This document shows positions 55,703 through 64,000 of a DNA stretch of 64,000 nucleotides, one piece after another (position 1 is the first letter of the stretch; each line of letters begins with the position of its first letter). The translations under genes were made by a program, and so were the position numbers. Source of the DNA: Bacillus thuringiensis (lineage in GTDB: Bacteria > Bacillota > Bacilli > Bacillales > Bacillaceae_G); contig NZ_CP155559.1 in the NCBI RefSeq assembly GCF_022095615.2, positions 5,051,501-5,115,500 of the forward strand. Reading direction: 5' to 3'. The notes under the pieces are model-generated. The model was not told the DNA's origin and did no database searches. It saw nothing but the letters and a program-made list of their open reading frames with translations.

Positions 55703-56680
55703 TTATGTTGTTTCCCTATGTACTAATTCTGGTGATAACTCTACATGCTTTACATTTATATTCTCATCATTAATCTTTTCATATAATAATTCAAATGCCT
55801 TCACGCCAACATTTTTACTAGAATATGAAATCGTCGTAATGCCTAAAATATCTGCCACATCTTGATCATCACAACCGATAATCGTAATATCTTCCGGAAT
55901 ACGAATTCCTTGTTTTTTTGCTTCCGTTACCATCCCCGCCGCAATATGATTGCAAGATACAAGAAACGCAGTTGGTTTCACTGACATACAGACCCATTCC
56001 CTGATTACATTACGTCCATCTTCCACCGTAAAACAACCCTTAAACTTCCAGGCCTCTATCGGTGTTACAGCAATTGGTTGAAGCGAATCCTCATATGCTT
56101 GTTTTCTTCTCTGACTATTAATACTATTACTTCTTCCAATGCAATACCCAATACTTGTATGGCCGGCATCTATTAAGCTCTTCATCCCGCGCGAAAAGAC
56201 TTTATAGTAATCAATATGCACACTTGAAATGAAATTCGATTCTATTTCTTCACACATAACAATTGGGCCAAATTTCGTATATTCTTCAAGCTTTTCCTTA
56301 CTATTTGCCCGCGAACATATAATAACTCCATCAAGCTTTTTCATTTTTAACATATTCAAAATTTCTAATTCTCTTTCCTCACTATAGTTCGTCTGACAAA
56401 GCATCATATTATAATTGTTCTTTGCTGTTTCCTTTGATATTCCCTCGATAATAGCGCTATAATATTGATCATTTACGTGCGGTAATAAAACGCCAATGAC
56501 ATTCGTTTTTCCTTTCACTAAATGAATTGCATTCACATTTTGCGTATAATTTAATTCTTCTATAATTGCTAAAATTTCTTTTCGTTTCTGTTCATTCACA
56601 TATGGATGATTATTCAGTACACGTGAAACAGTTGAAACAGATACCCCAGCAAGTTCAGCAATCTTTCTTATATTCGTCAT
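55703..56680 (-). CDS. LacI family transcriptional regulator
   Basis: 325 residues. The N-terminal helix-turn-helix reads IRKIAELAGVSVSTVSRVLNNHPYV with a hinge helix. The effector domain is of the periplasmic-binding type (GVLLPHVNDQYYSAIIEGI, FLVSCNHIAAGMVTEA, ITIIGCDDQDVADILGITTISYSS). Divergent from a YczE-type membrane protein gene whose promoter contains a LacI-like operator, making that gene the likely target. The effector is presumably a sugar, but is unknown. Confidence 0.93.
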   Translation of the reverse strand: MTNIRKIAELAGVSVSTVSRVLNNHPYVNEQKRKEILAIIEELNYTQNVNAIHLVKGKTNVIGVLLPHVNDQYYSAIIEGISKETAKNNYNMMLCQTNYSEERELEILNMLKMKKLDGVIICSRANSKEKLEEYTKFGPIVMCEEIESNFISSVHIDYYKVFSRGMKSLIDAGHTSIGYCIGRSNSINSQRRKQAYEDSLQPIAVTPIEAWKFKGCFTVEDGRNVIREWVCMSVKPTAFLVSCNHIAAGMVTEAKKQGIRIPEDITIIGCDDQDVADILGITTISYSSKNVGVKAFELLYEKINDENINVKHVELSPELVHRETT

Positions 56681-56711
56681 CTCTCTTTCCCCTTCTCACA
56701 AAAATTCTCCC

Positions 56712-56740
56712 TTGACCTGGTAAGCTTTCCACAATATATC
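56712..56740 (+). promoter_or_regulatory. Promoter with LacI-type operator in the spacer
   Basis: TTGACC (56712-56717), 17 bp, TATATC (56735-56740). The palindromic TGGTAAGCTTTCCA (56718-56731; 12 of 14 positions symmetric) fills most of the spacer. Binding by the divergent LacI protein would block RNA polymerase. Confidence 0.6.
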
Positions 56741-56777
56741 CTTGCCTAGCAAATACATTTTGAAAGGATATACAACT

Positions 56778-57404
56778 ATGCTTCGATTCAAATTAGAATA
56801 TATATTTTTCATTGGCGGTCTACTCATTCTCGCCATCGGTATTAATATGATGACGACAATTACTTCTTTTGGACTTAGCCCTTATGATTCCTTCTTTATT
56901 GCACTATATCAAAATTTCGGGATAAGTATCGGTTTTTGGATTTTCATGATTAACTTAGCTTTTACCTTTATCGTACTCTTTTGGAATAAAAAACAAATAA
57001 CAATTGGTACAATCGTAACAATGGTTCTTATTTCTCTTTTTGTTGACTGGGTCGGTTCCATTACAACTATTATGGACGCTATCCGCTCTCTTCCAAAATA
57101 TATAACACTTATTTGCGGAAATCTATTCGTTGGAGCTGGGATTGGTCTTTACGTCTCTACAAACCTTTGCGCAGCACCTCAAGAAGCTTTCGTTTTAACG
57201 GTTGCTGAAAAAAAGAAATGGACATTTAGAAGAACAGAAATTTCGTTAGCGTTTTTATTTTTAACATTAAGCTTCCTATTAGATGGACCTATCTATTTTG
57301 GAACAATCATCTTATCCTTTACAACAGGCTGGATTATCCAAGCATTTATTCAAATTGGTACGAAGATTTTAAATAGAAAAGAGCCTATTAAGCAAGCTGC
57401 TTAA
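56778..57404 (+). CDS. YczE/YyaS family membrane protein
   Basis: 208 residues from the ATG at 56778, preceded by GAAAGGATAT; an ATG at 56742 lies upstream of that site. About five membrane helices, with the family pattern GINMMTTITSFGLSPYDSFF near the N-terminus and ISLFVDWVGSI in the middle. The family is related to YitT/YczE proteins of unknown function. It is probably controlled by the divergent LacI regulator. The terminator overlaps its stop. Confidence 0.85.
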   Translation: MLRFKLEYIFFIGGLLILAIGINMMTTITSFGLSPYDSFFIALYQNFGISIGFWIFMINLAFTFIVLFWNKKQITIGTIVTMVLISLFVDWVGSITTIMDAIRSLPKYITLICGNLFVGAGIGLYVSTNLCAAPQEAFVLTVAEKKKWTFRRTEISLAFLFLTLSFLLDGPIYFGTIILSFTTGWIIQAFIQIGTKILNRKEPIKQAA

Positions 57405-57416
57405 TAGGCTCTTTCT
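57377..57416. terminator. Terminator overlapping the YczE-type gene stop
   Basis: AAAGAGCCTATTAAGCA / TGCTTAATAGGCTCTTT, 17-bp stem containing the TAA. Confidence 0.9.
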
Positions 57417-57434
57417 GTTTTACGATAAGGGATA

Positions 57435-58730
57435 CTACTTAGCATCTCCTTCAATCCGATAATTTGCCTTCACACAATCTATTTCTTCATACCCCTGCAA
57501 CGTATGTAGAATATACTCATAATCAGCAAGAGACGCACGATGCGTTACAATTACAATTTCAGCTTTTCCTTTCTCTTCAAGTGGCATTTGAATAATCTTT
57601 TCAAAGCTAACACCACGCTCAGAGAACAATGAAGTAATTTTTGCAAATACACCAATTTCATCTTTTACATGAAGTCTTAAAAATTTCTTCACAACAATTT
57701 CGTCTGGCTCTTTTAATACTTTTTTATACTGCGGGGATACCGCACTATTTCCGTTTACACCTAATCGAATATTTTGCATTACAGCTACTAAATCTGAAAC
57801 AACAGCTGTTGCTGTTGGTAAACTTCCTGCACCTGGTCCATAAAACATCGTTTCTCCGACCGCTTCGCCATACACATATACAGCATTATATTCGTTTTGC
57901 ACGGCCGCGAGAGGATGTGTATTTGGAAGTAGTGTCGGTTCAACTGTAACCTCTAATTTTTCACCATCTCGCTTCGCAAGACCGATTAATTTGATCGTGT
58001 ATCCTAAACTCTTACTGTATTCAATATCTTCTTCTGTAATAGATGTAATCCCTTTTACCTTCACATCTCCAAGCTCTACATTTGTAGAGAAACCAAGGGT
58101 AGCCAAAATCGTCATTTTTCTTGCTGCATCTAAACCTTCCACATCTGATGTTGGATCTGCTTCTGCAAATCCAAGTTGTTGGGCTTCTTTTAACACGTCG
58201 TTATATGCTCTCCCTTCATCTGACATTTTCGTCAAAATAAAATTTGTCGTTCCATTTACAATTCCCATTACTTTCGTAATAAGATCTGAAGAAAGTCCTT
58301 CTACAATGCTTCGTAAAATCGGAATCCCTCCGGCTACACTTGCTTCATAAAACAAATCAGCTTTATTATCTTTTGCTACTGCTAAGAGTTCCGCACCGTG
58401 CAACGCCATTAAATCTTTATTGGCAGTCACAACATGCTTCCCACTTTGTAAAGCTTGCAAAATATATGCTTTTGCATCATCAATGCCACCCATCACTTCG
58501 ATGACAACGTCAATATTTGGATTATCTAAAATTTCATTTGCATCTTGTGTTAATAGAGTAGAAGGTACCTCTATCTCTCTCTCTTTTTCAATATTTTGTA
58601 CTAGTACTTTCGTTACTTTCACAGGACAACCTACTTGGTGTATAAGTCGCTCTTGATGATCTGTAATGATACGAACTACACCGCTACCAACTGTCCCAAG
58701 ACCTAATAAACCAACTTGAATTTCTTTCAT
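57435..58730 (-). CDS. hom: Homoserine dehydrogenase
   Basis: 431 residues from the ATG at 58730, with GGGGTGG 8 nt upstream; a GTG at 58742 overlaps this site. NADP-binding GLGTVGSGVVRII, the catalytic core with VMGIVNGTTNFILTKM and EADPTSDVEGLDAARK, and a C-terminal ACT domain (about 350-425) for feedback by threonine. It makes homoserine for methionine and threonine. It has its own promoter upstream and lies behind metA on the same strand. Confidence 0.96.
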   Translation of the reverse strand: MKEIQVGLLGLGTVGSGVVRIITDHQERLIHQVGCPVKVTKVLVQNIEKEREIEVPSTLLTQDANEILDNPNIDVVIEVMGGIDDAKAYILQALQSGKHVVTANKDLMALHGAELLAVAKDNKADLFYEASVAGGIPILRSIVEGLSSDLITKVMGIVNGTTNFILTKMSDEGRAYNDVLKEAQQLGFAEADPTSDVEGLDAARKMTILATLGFSTNVELGDVKVKGITSITEEDIEYSKSLGYTIKLIGLAKRDGEKLEVTVEPTLLPNTHPLAAVQNEYNAVYVYGEAVGETMFYGPGAGSLPTATAVVSDLVAVMQNIRLGVNGNSAVSPQYKKVLKEPDEIVVKKFLRLHVKDEIGVFAKITSLFSERGVSFEKIIQMPLEEKGKAEIVIVTHRASLADYEYILHTLQGYEEIDCVKANYRIEGDAK

Positions 58731-58767
58731 AATACTGTCCACCCCTCAAAAATTGTGTTTAGATGAA

Positions 58768-58796
58768 ATTATATGAGTAAAAAATCTGAAAAACAA
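58768..58796 (-). promoter_or_regulatory. Sigma-A promoter of hom
   Basis: On the minus strand TTGTTT (58796-58791), 17 bp, TATAAT (58773-58768), 38 bp before the start. A GAAAAAC/GTTTTTC hairpin just upstream overlaps the -35 and may weaken read-through from metA. Confidence 0.6.
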
Positions 58797-58871
58797 TGTT
58801 TTTCGAACATTCGGAAAAATATAAGTTAATCTTTACAAAGAAAACGTTGCCACGTGTTACACAATCTTTTT

Positions 58872-59777
58872 TTATAATACATAAGGGGTTTCTTGATACA
58901 CGTAATAATTTAGCCAATTAGAGAATAATAAGTTCCCATGACTCCTCCACCGTACAAGCGGTTTCTCATTTGGATTATTATGCTTAAAATAATTTTTTGG
59001 CACATCAATATTTAACCCTTTTTGGCGGTCTCGTTCGTATTCTTGCTTTAACGTATCACAACTATATTCACTATGCCCGAGCGCAAATACTTGTCTCCCT
59101 TCTTGCCCGATAACAAGATGAACACCTGCTTCTTCAGAGTTCGCCAACAATGTTAATTCTTTCACCTCTCTAATATCACTCTCTCGTACTTCTGTATGAC
59201 GAGAATGCGGGGCGAAAAATAATTCATCAAACCCTTGTAACAATTTCACATGTTGCTCACGGACTTCATGTTCAAATACGCCAAACATTTTTTCCTTCAG
59301 AGGATACTTTGGAACGCCATAATGATGATACAAACCAGCTTGTGCTCCCCAGCAAATGTGAAGCGTAGATGTTACATTCGTTTTTGAATACTCCATAATA
59401 CGCCCAAGCTCTTCCCAATAATCTACCTCTTCAAAAGAAAGGGTTTCAACTGGTGCTCCTGTAATAATAAGTCCATCAAACCTCTCATTCTCAATATCAC
59501 GGAATGTTTTATAGAAACTCGTTAAATGTTCCTGTGCTACATTACGAGACAAATGTGATTCCATATGAAGTAAATGAACATCTAATTGCAACGGTGTATT
59601 GCCAACTAAACGAAGTAATTGCGCTTCCGTTTCTTGCTTTGTAGGCATTAAATTTAATATAGCAATTTTCAAGGCCCGTATATCTTGTGTTTCTGCTCGT
59701 TCCTTCGTCATTACAAAAATATTTTCTTCCTGCAACACTTTGCGAGCTGGTAAATCTTTGTCAATTATGATCGGCAT
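58872..59777 (-). CDS. metA: Homoserine O-acetyltransferase (MetA type)
   Basis: 301 residues. MetA-family acyltransferase with nucleophile Cys142 (HICWGAQAG) and His235/Glu237 (GHSEY). Residue 111 is Glu ([10 protein letters not shown]), the residue known to switch MetA specificity from succinyl-CoA to acetyl-CoA, as shown for the B. cereus enzyme. It acylates homoserine for metY, whose gene it overlaps by 17 bp. Annotation as O-succinyltransferase would be misleading here. Confidence 0.95.
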   Translation of the reverse strand: MPIIIDKDLPARKVLQEENIFVMTKERAETQDIRALKIAILNLMPTKQETEAQLLRLVGNTPLQLDVHLLHMESHLSRNVAQEHLTSFYKTFRDIENERFDGLIITGAPVETLSFEEVDYWEELGRIMEYSKTNVTSTLHICWGAQAGLYHHYGVPKYPLKEKMFGVFEHEVREQHVKLLQGFDELFFAPHSRHTEVRESDIREVKELTLLANSEEAGVHLVIGQEGRQVFALGHSEYSCDTLKQEYERDRQKGLNIDVPKNYFKHNNPNEKPLVRWRSHGNLLFSNWLNYYVYQETPYVL

Positions 59778-61059
59778 GTTCTTTGCCTCCGACTAGCGCT
59801 GCTTCTAAATCTGCAATAATATCAGAAACATCTTCTATACCAACCGATAAGCGAATTAAATCTGATGTAACGCCAGCTAAACGCTGATCCTCAGCACTTA
59901 ATTGTCTATGAGTTGTACTAGCTGGATGTATCACGCAAGTTCGTGCATCCGCTACATGCGTTACGAGAGTTGCTAATTTTACATTTGCGATAAATTCTTT
60001 CGCTGCTTCTAATCCTCCCTTAATGCCGAATGTTAACACACCACTAGCACCTTTTTTCAAATACTTTTGTGCTAACGAGTAATTTTCATTATTATCTAAT
60101 CCCGGATAATTCACCCATTCAATACGTTCATGGTTAGCAAGCCACTTAGCAACTGCAAGAGCATTTTCACTATGACGTTCCATTCTTAAATGCAGCGTTT
60201 CTAAGCCAATATTGCTAATGTACGCATTGAATGGGCTCATACAGTTTCCGTAGTCTCTTAATAATTGAACACGCGCCTTCACAATATAAGCTGCTGCACC
60301 AAAATTTTGAACATAACTTACGCCGTGATAACTTGGATCTGGTTCGACAAGTTCAGGATATTTCCCATTTGTCCAATCGAAGTTGCCTCCATCAATGACA
60401 ATGCCACCTAAAGAACTTGCATGACCATCAATATATTTCGTCGTAGAATGAACGATAACATTTGCTCCATGTTCAAATGCTTGGCATAAATAAGGAGTTG
60501 CTAATGTATTATCCACGATAAAAGGCACTTCCAACTCTTTCGCTGCATCTGAAAATTCTTTGAAATTTAAAACGTTCATCGCCGGATTTCCTAACGATTC
60601 TGCATAAACAAGTTTCGTCTTATCATTAGCAAGGGCCACAATTTCATCAGCAGTTAAATTCGGATTAAAGAAGGTAACATCAATACCAAGCTTACGCAAA
60701 CTCACTCCAAATAAATTAAACGTTCCGCCGTAAACTGTGGAAGAACAAAGTAAGTGGTCTCCGCTACTACAAATATTCAAAACGGCAAGCATAATAGCAG
60801 CCTGCCCAGAAGCCGTTGCAACAGCTCCTACACCGCCTTCTAAATCTGATAACTTTTGCTCAAATGCAGCTAAAGTAGGATTTCCAATACGCGTATATAT
60901 ATATCCTTCTGCCTCTAAATTAAATAGCGCTGCTAAATCATCCGAAGTATCGTATTTATACGTCGTACTTTGATAAAGCGGTAAAACACGTGGTTCACCA
61001 TTCTTTGGTGTATAGCCACCTTGCACACAAATTGTTCCTTTTCCCCATGATTCTCCCAT
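59761..61059 (-). CDS. metY: O-acetylhomoserine sulfhydrylase (aminocarboxypropyltransferase)
   Basis: 432 residues, PLP-dependent Cys/Met metabolism enzyme. Features include [38 protein letters not shown] and the PLP Lys in [11 protein letters not shown]. The length over 420 with inserted loops matches OAH/OAS sulfhydrylases rather than cystathionine synthases (about 380). It makes homocysteine from O-acetylhomoserine and sulfide. First gene after the SAM riboswitch. Confidence 0.95.
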   Translation of the reverse strand: MGESWGKGTICVQGGYTPKNGEPRVLPLYQSTTYKYDTSDDLAALFNLEAEGYIYTRIGNPTLAAFEQKLSDLEGGVGAVATASGQAAIMLAVLNICSSGDHLLCSSTVYGGTFNLFGVSLRKLGIDVTFFNPNLTADEIVALANDKTKLVYAESLGNPAMNVLNFKEFSDAAKELEVPFIVDNTLATPYLCQAFEHGANVIVHSTTKYIDGHASSLGGIVIDGGNFDWTNGKYPELVEPDPSYHGVSYVQNFGAAAYIVKARVQLLRDYGNCMSPFNAYISNIGLETLHLRMERHSENALAVAKWLANHERIEWVNYPGLDNNENYSLAQKYLKKGASGVLTFGIKGGLEAAKEFIANVKLATLVTHVADARTCVIHPASTTHRQLSAEDQRLAGVTSDLIRLSVGIEDVSDIIADLEAALVGGKEHADHN

Positions 61060-61084
61060 CTCTCATTCTCCTTTCTTTTATACA

Positions 61085-61130
61085 AAATAAAAAACTGCTC
61101 CTTTCCTGAAAACAAGAAAGGAGCAGTTTG
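61085..61130 (-). terminator. Riboswitch-controlled intrinsic terminator
   Basis: AAACTGCTCCTTTC / GAAAGGAGCAGTTT (14 bp) with a T-run on the minus strand, between the SAM aptamer and metY. Confidence 0.9.
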
Positions 61131-61153
61131 AAAACACGCTCTAAAGGCTCTTT

Positions 61154-61255
61154 CTTATCTTTCAGGATTATTACCTGCAGGATTTGGCACAATTCCGTTA
61201 TACGGCTGTTGCCAAGGTTTCATCGGGCCTGTCCCTCCACCTTTTCTTGATAAGA
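61154..61255 (-). ncRNA. SAM-I riboswitch (S-box)
   Basis: Read on the minus strand, P1 arms CTTATC (61254-61249) and GATAAG (61159-61154) enclose the conserved S-box core: GGTGGAGGGAC, GGCCCGATGAAACC, GGCAACAG and GTGCCAAATCCTGC. With SAM bound, the downstream terminator forms and metY-metA are switched off. Confidence 0.96.
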
Positions 61256-61272
61256 CTATGCAATTACCGTTG

Positions 61273-61301
61273 ATTTTATAGCAATAATTTCCTAGTGTCA
61301 A
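61273..61301 (-). promoter_or_regulatory. Sigma-A promoter of metY-metA
   Basis: On the minus strand TTGACA (61301-61296), 17 bp, TAAAAT (61278-61273). Transcripts would start about 10 nt before the S-box. Confidence 0.8.
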
Positions 61302-61575
61302 TTGGTTTTTCTGAATGTTCTAAATTAACCGCAAGGGATTTGACATGCATAACAAAAGAAATATATTCCATATCTATTTGAAAAAGACCTTTTAAAACCC
61401 TCGATTACTATATAAAATTAAGTGAGTAGTTTAACTGTATACATTTCAAATTCTCACGAGACCTCAATATATTGAATAAGCCAACCTCTCAAAAAGATAC
61501 TATACATATTCATTTCATTTCACAGTAGCATATTTAATTTTTTCGACATTAAAAATCACATAAAGGAGGTATAAC
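61302..61575. other. Non-coding region upstream of the ClC-type gene
   Basis: About 270 bp, AT-rich. A possible + strand promoter TTGACA-N17-ATATTC begins near 61347. No further gene or structure is clear. Confidence 0.4.
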
Positions 61576-62808
61576 ATGAGAAATACAAAAGACATGCACT
61601 ATATGCTCGTCCTATATGGCATTCTTTTAGGCTCTATAGTAGGAGCAACAGTCTGGTTATTTTTAGTTACAATAAATATCGGCATTCACTTTATTTGGGG
61701 ATACTTACCTACTATTTTCTCTTCTCCCCCGTATTACACTATTTGTGTAACAACTATCGGTGGGATTCTCGTTGGTTTAACCCAAAAATACTTCGGCACA
61801 TATCCACGTCTTATGCCGGAAGTGATGGGTGAATATAAAAAAACAGGTAGAATTGAATACCGTTTTGTACATAAAGCTACTTTAACTGCGATTATCGTTT
61901 TAATATTTGGAGCTAGCTTAGGTCCAGAAGCAGCACTTGTTGGAATTATCGGTGGACTTTGTACATGGGTAGGGGATCGCTTTACATTCGCCTTAAAAGG
62001 AATGAATGAACTAACAGAGGTTGGAATTGGTGCTACTTTAAGTATAATTTTTAATGCGCCATTATTCGGTTATTTAGCTCCAAATGAAAATGAGGGTGAG
62101 CAAATTAACGAATTTTCTAAAGGGAAAAAAGCAATTGTATATTTAGCTACCACTTTCGCTGGTTTTTCCGTTTATTTATTACTTAGTAAATTCGATAATC
62201 GTGGATCCTTTATCGTTGATTTCGGAGAAGGTTCCCTTTCTCTCAATGAATGGATTGCCTTTCTACCACTTGCTAGTATTGGTGCTATAGTTGGTTTCTT
62301 TTATTTCAAATTAGAATTCACATTAGAAAAGTTCATTCATCCTTTTAAGGAATACAAACTTACACTTGGAATTATCGGTGGTATTTTATTAGGAGTTACA
62401 GGAACTTTTCTCCCGTACACATTATTCTCAGGAGAACATCAATTAAAAGATTTAGTCGTTGAATGGAGCCACCTATCCTTCTGGGTACTACTTCTTTCAG
62501 GGGTTTTAAAATTATGTATTACTGCCATTTGTTTAAATACAGGTTGGCGCGGTGGACATATTTTCCCAATTATATTTGCTGGATCTAGTATCGGATATGC
62601 TATAGCGTCCATTATCCCGATAGATCCAATTGCTTCGGTAGCCATCGTCACGACAGCAATTTCAAGCTACGCATTAAGAAAACCAATTGCTATAACATTA
62701 CTATTACTCATGTTTTTCCCGCTCAATTTACTATTACCGATGCTTGGAGCGGCAGCGATTGGTAATGCATTTCCACTTCCTAAAAATAACGAAGCTACAA
62801 ACGAATAA
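61576..62808 (+). CDS. ClC-family chloride channel/antiporter
   Basis: 410 residues with about ten membrane segments. ClC motifs: GASLGPEAALVGIIGG (equivalent of GREGP, with the gating Glu), and GWRGGHIFPIIFAG (GGxFxP) near residue 325. The N-terminal selectivity stretch is poorly conserved, placing it in the divergent prokaryotic branch; anion selectivity is uncertain. AAAGGAGG precedes the ATG. Confidence 0.88.
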   Translation: MRNTKDMHYMLVLYGILLGSIVGATVWLFLVTINIGIHFIWGYLPTIFSSPPYYTICVTTIGGILVGLTQKYFGTYPRLMPEVMGEYKKTGRIEYRFVHKATLTAIIVLIFGASLGPEAALVGIIGGLCTWVGDRFTFALKGMNELTEVGIGATLSIIFNAPLFGYLAPNENEGEQINEFSKGKKAIVYLATTFAGFSVYLLLSKFDNRGSFIVDFGEGSLSLNEWIAFLPLASIGAIVGFFYFKLEFTLEKFIHPFKEYKLTLGIIGGILLGVTGTFLPYTLFSGEHQLKDLVVEWSHLSFWVLLLSGVLKLCITAICLNTGWRGGHIFPIIFAGSSIGYAIASIIPIDPIASVAIVTTAISSYALRKPIAITLLLLMFFPLNLLLPMLGAAAIGNAFPLPKNNEATNE

Positions 62809-62846
62809 AAATAGGCAGTAGGGACAAAAGTTCCACTGCCTATTTT
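62807..62846. terminator. Bidirectional terminator
   Basis: AAAAATAGGCAGT / ACTGCCTATTTTT, between convergent genes. Confidence 0.9.
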
Positions 62847-62848
62847 TA

Positions 62849-63544
62849 TTACACATGTTGCTTCAATAGTGCGTATAACTCTTCAAAATTTCGCACTTCA
62901 TATGTTGGCACAATCTCGCTTTTATTTGATTTATTTGCTGGATTAAACCAACAAGTATCAATTCCCGCTACATATCCACCTTTCATATCAGCACTTAACG
63001 AATCCCCAATAATGAGCCCTTTTTCAGGGGAAAAATTAGGAATCCGTTCAAAAACATAATCAAAATACTCTTTCATCGGCTTTTGGAATCCTGTATCTTC
63101 AGAAACGAAAATATCTTTAAACAAGGCATGTAATCCTGCATTACGTAAACGTTTATCTTGCGTCTTAGAAATACCATTTGTCACTATATATAAATCATAC
63201 TCACTTTGAATTTGATTTATAAATTCAAACGCACCTTGCATAAGTTGGTCTCCTTCTTCTAAGTAACTGCGATAATTATTTTCGAATAATACCCCATCTA
63301 CTTCTTCCCCGTACTCTTTAAACAAAATCGAAAACCGTGTATTTACAACCTCATCACGGTTTATTTCACCTTCCTCAAAAGCATCCCAAAGACTTTTATT
63401 AATTTTTTTATAGTGCCCTTCAACCTCGCTAGTTAGAGGAATCCCTTTCTCTTCAAACAGCATACGTAACGCCACTTTCTCCGCCTTCTGAAAATCTAAC
63501 AATGTATCATCTACATCAAATAAAAGTGTTTTATATTTTCTCAT
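62849..63544 (-). CDS. YjjG-type HAD phosphatase (noncanonical pyrimidine nucleotidase family)
   Basis: 231 residues. HAD motifs: LLFDVDDTLLDFQKAE (nucleophile Asp), IVTNGISKTQDKRL (motif II), FQKPMKEYFDYVF (Lys) and IIGDSLSADMKGG (motif III). The C1 cap and overall length match YjjG/YfnB-type 5'-nucleotidases that remove noncanonical pyrimidine nucleotides. Substrate assignment is by family. Confidence 0.9.
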   Translation of the reverse strand: MRKYKTLLFDVDDTLLDFQKAEKVALRMLFEEKGIPLTSEVEGHYKKINKSLWDAFEEGEINRDEVVNTRFSILFKEYGEEVDGVLFENNYRSYLEEGDQLMQGAFEFINQIQSEYDLYIVTNGISKTQDKRLRNAGLHALFKDIFVSEDTGFQKPMKEYFDYVFERIPNFSPEKGLIIGDSLSADMKGGYVAGIDTCWFNPANKSNKSEIVPTYEVRNFEELYALLKQHV

Positions 63545-63650
63545 AAACCCTTCACACTCTCTTTTCTACAAAAACAAATTTACATAAATCGTATCATTCT
63601 TTCTTGTAAAAATAATAGGAGATATCTCATACTAAACATGAGGTGAAAAT

Positions 63651-64000
63651 ATGAAAGTTAGCAAAAATAGCGAAGAAATCTCTCATTACATGCAAACTTC
63701 CAACTTCCATACTCTTTTTTCTTTTAATGTCTTACCGTATGCTGAACTACATTCTTTTAAAAAGAAAGAAAGGATATGTACTGAAGGAGTTGATGTTCCT
63801 TATCTTTATTACTTAATTTCCGGGCAGGCGAAAATATATATGAGTCATAAAAATGGAAGAGTCTCCTTAATTAACTTTATTCAAGCACCTTCTTTCATTG
63901 GAGAATTAGGGTTAATTGGTGTGGAATCCGTTACGAAAACAGTGGAAGTGATCGAAGATTGTATGTGCTTAGCGCTCCCTCTTAAAGATTGTCGGCATCT
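63651..64000 (+). CDS. Crp/Fnr family transcriptional regulator (YeiL-like), 3' end outside window
   Basis: The frame is open from ATG 63651 to the window end (116 codons). GAGGTGA precedes the start. The visible part is a cyclic-nucleotide-binding-type beta barrel: KERICTEGVDVPYLYYLISGQAKIYM in two parts, then APSFIGELGLIGVESVTKTVEVIEDC. Two Cys residues lie in CMCLALPLKDC, and another at ERIC near residue 43. The DNA-binding domain is beyond the window. Confidence 0.82.
   Translation, partial: MKVSKNSEEISHYMQTSNFHTLFSFNVLPYAELHSFKKKERICTEGVDVPYLYYLISGQAKIYMSHKNGRVSLINFIQAPSFIGELGLIGVESVTKTVEVIEDCMCLALPLKDCRH

Noticed and set aside
1..64000. tRNA, rRNA, prophage, CRISPR or defence island
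   Set aside because: No such genes or signatures were found; the region is mostly conserved housekeeping with a few accessory genes.

Overview
The window is chromosomal DNA of a Bacillus cereus-group bacterium (B. cereus, B. thuringiensis, B. anthracis and relatives). It is low in G+C, has strong Shine-Dalgarno sites, carries sporulation and germination genes (rsfA, cwlJ, gerQ, pbpG), has a perfect PlcR box and contains bcr1-type short repeats flanked by TTTAT. Much of it keeps the gene order of the B. subtilis ywd-ywf-ywh-ywi region (ywiB-argS, speB-speE-pbpG-ywhD-ywhC-ywhB, ywfO, rsfA, lipL, pta, hemQ, gerQ, ywdK/I/J, ung), with B. cereus-group genes inserted between.

Layout. 1-6000: the 3' part of a secreted M4 neutral protease, an ABC exporter/two-component operon resembling yvfRSTU, and a methionine aminopeptidase. 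6000-16300: a 0.8-kb intergenic region with a possible small RNA, then a 3159-codon LPXTG surface adhesin with 20 CnaB repeats. 16300-20300: a PlcR-box-controlled secreted M28 aminopeptidase, a small secreted protein, and an ECF sigma factor operon with two membrane partners. 20300-27900: ywiB-argS, an S66 carboxypeptidase, a YxeA-like protein, a PTS IIC-type membrane protein and speE-speB; tandem bcr1-type repeats abut the 3' ends of argS and speB. 27900-35500: a MerR/MFS pair, a glycerophosphodiester phosphodiesterase, pbpG, ywhD, ywhC, ywhB and ywfO. 35500-40200: a Fur-box-controlled siderophore ABC importer and a DUF1450 protein. 40200-47500: rsfA, a lipoprotein, lipL, pta, hemQ, a D,D-carboxypeptidase, cwlJ and gerQ. 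47500-57400: ywdK, ywdI, a K+ channel, a nucleobase permease, a HAD phosphatase, a DUF3817 protein, ung, an SGNH-hydrolase/ABC operon, and a LacI regulator divergent from a YczE-type membrane protein. 57400-64000: hom, metA and metY (metY-metA behind a SAM riboswitch), a ClC-type channel, a YjjG-type HAD phosphatase and the start of a Crp/Fnr regulator.

How the genes connect. The clearest functional units are methionine synthesis (homoserine to O-acetylhomoserine to homocysteine, under SAM control), polyamine synthesis (speE, speB), ferric-siderophore uptake under Fur, the spore germination pair cwlJ-gerQ behind a sigma-E-like promoter, and secreted or surface proteins for host or protein-rich environments. 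No rRNA, tRNA, CRISPR array, prophage or complete insertion sequence was seen. The most interesting non-coding signals are the bcr1-type tandem repeats, the candidate small RNA at 6092-6158, the Shine-Dalgarno-masking hairpin before pbpG, the alternative-pairing leader before the HAD gene at 50848, and the LacI-type operator at 56718-56731.
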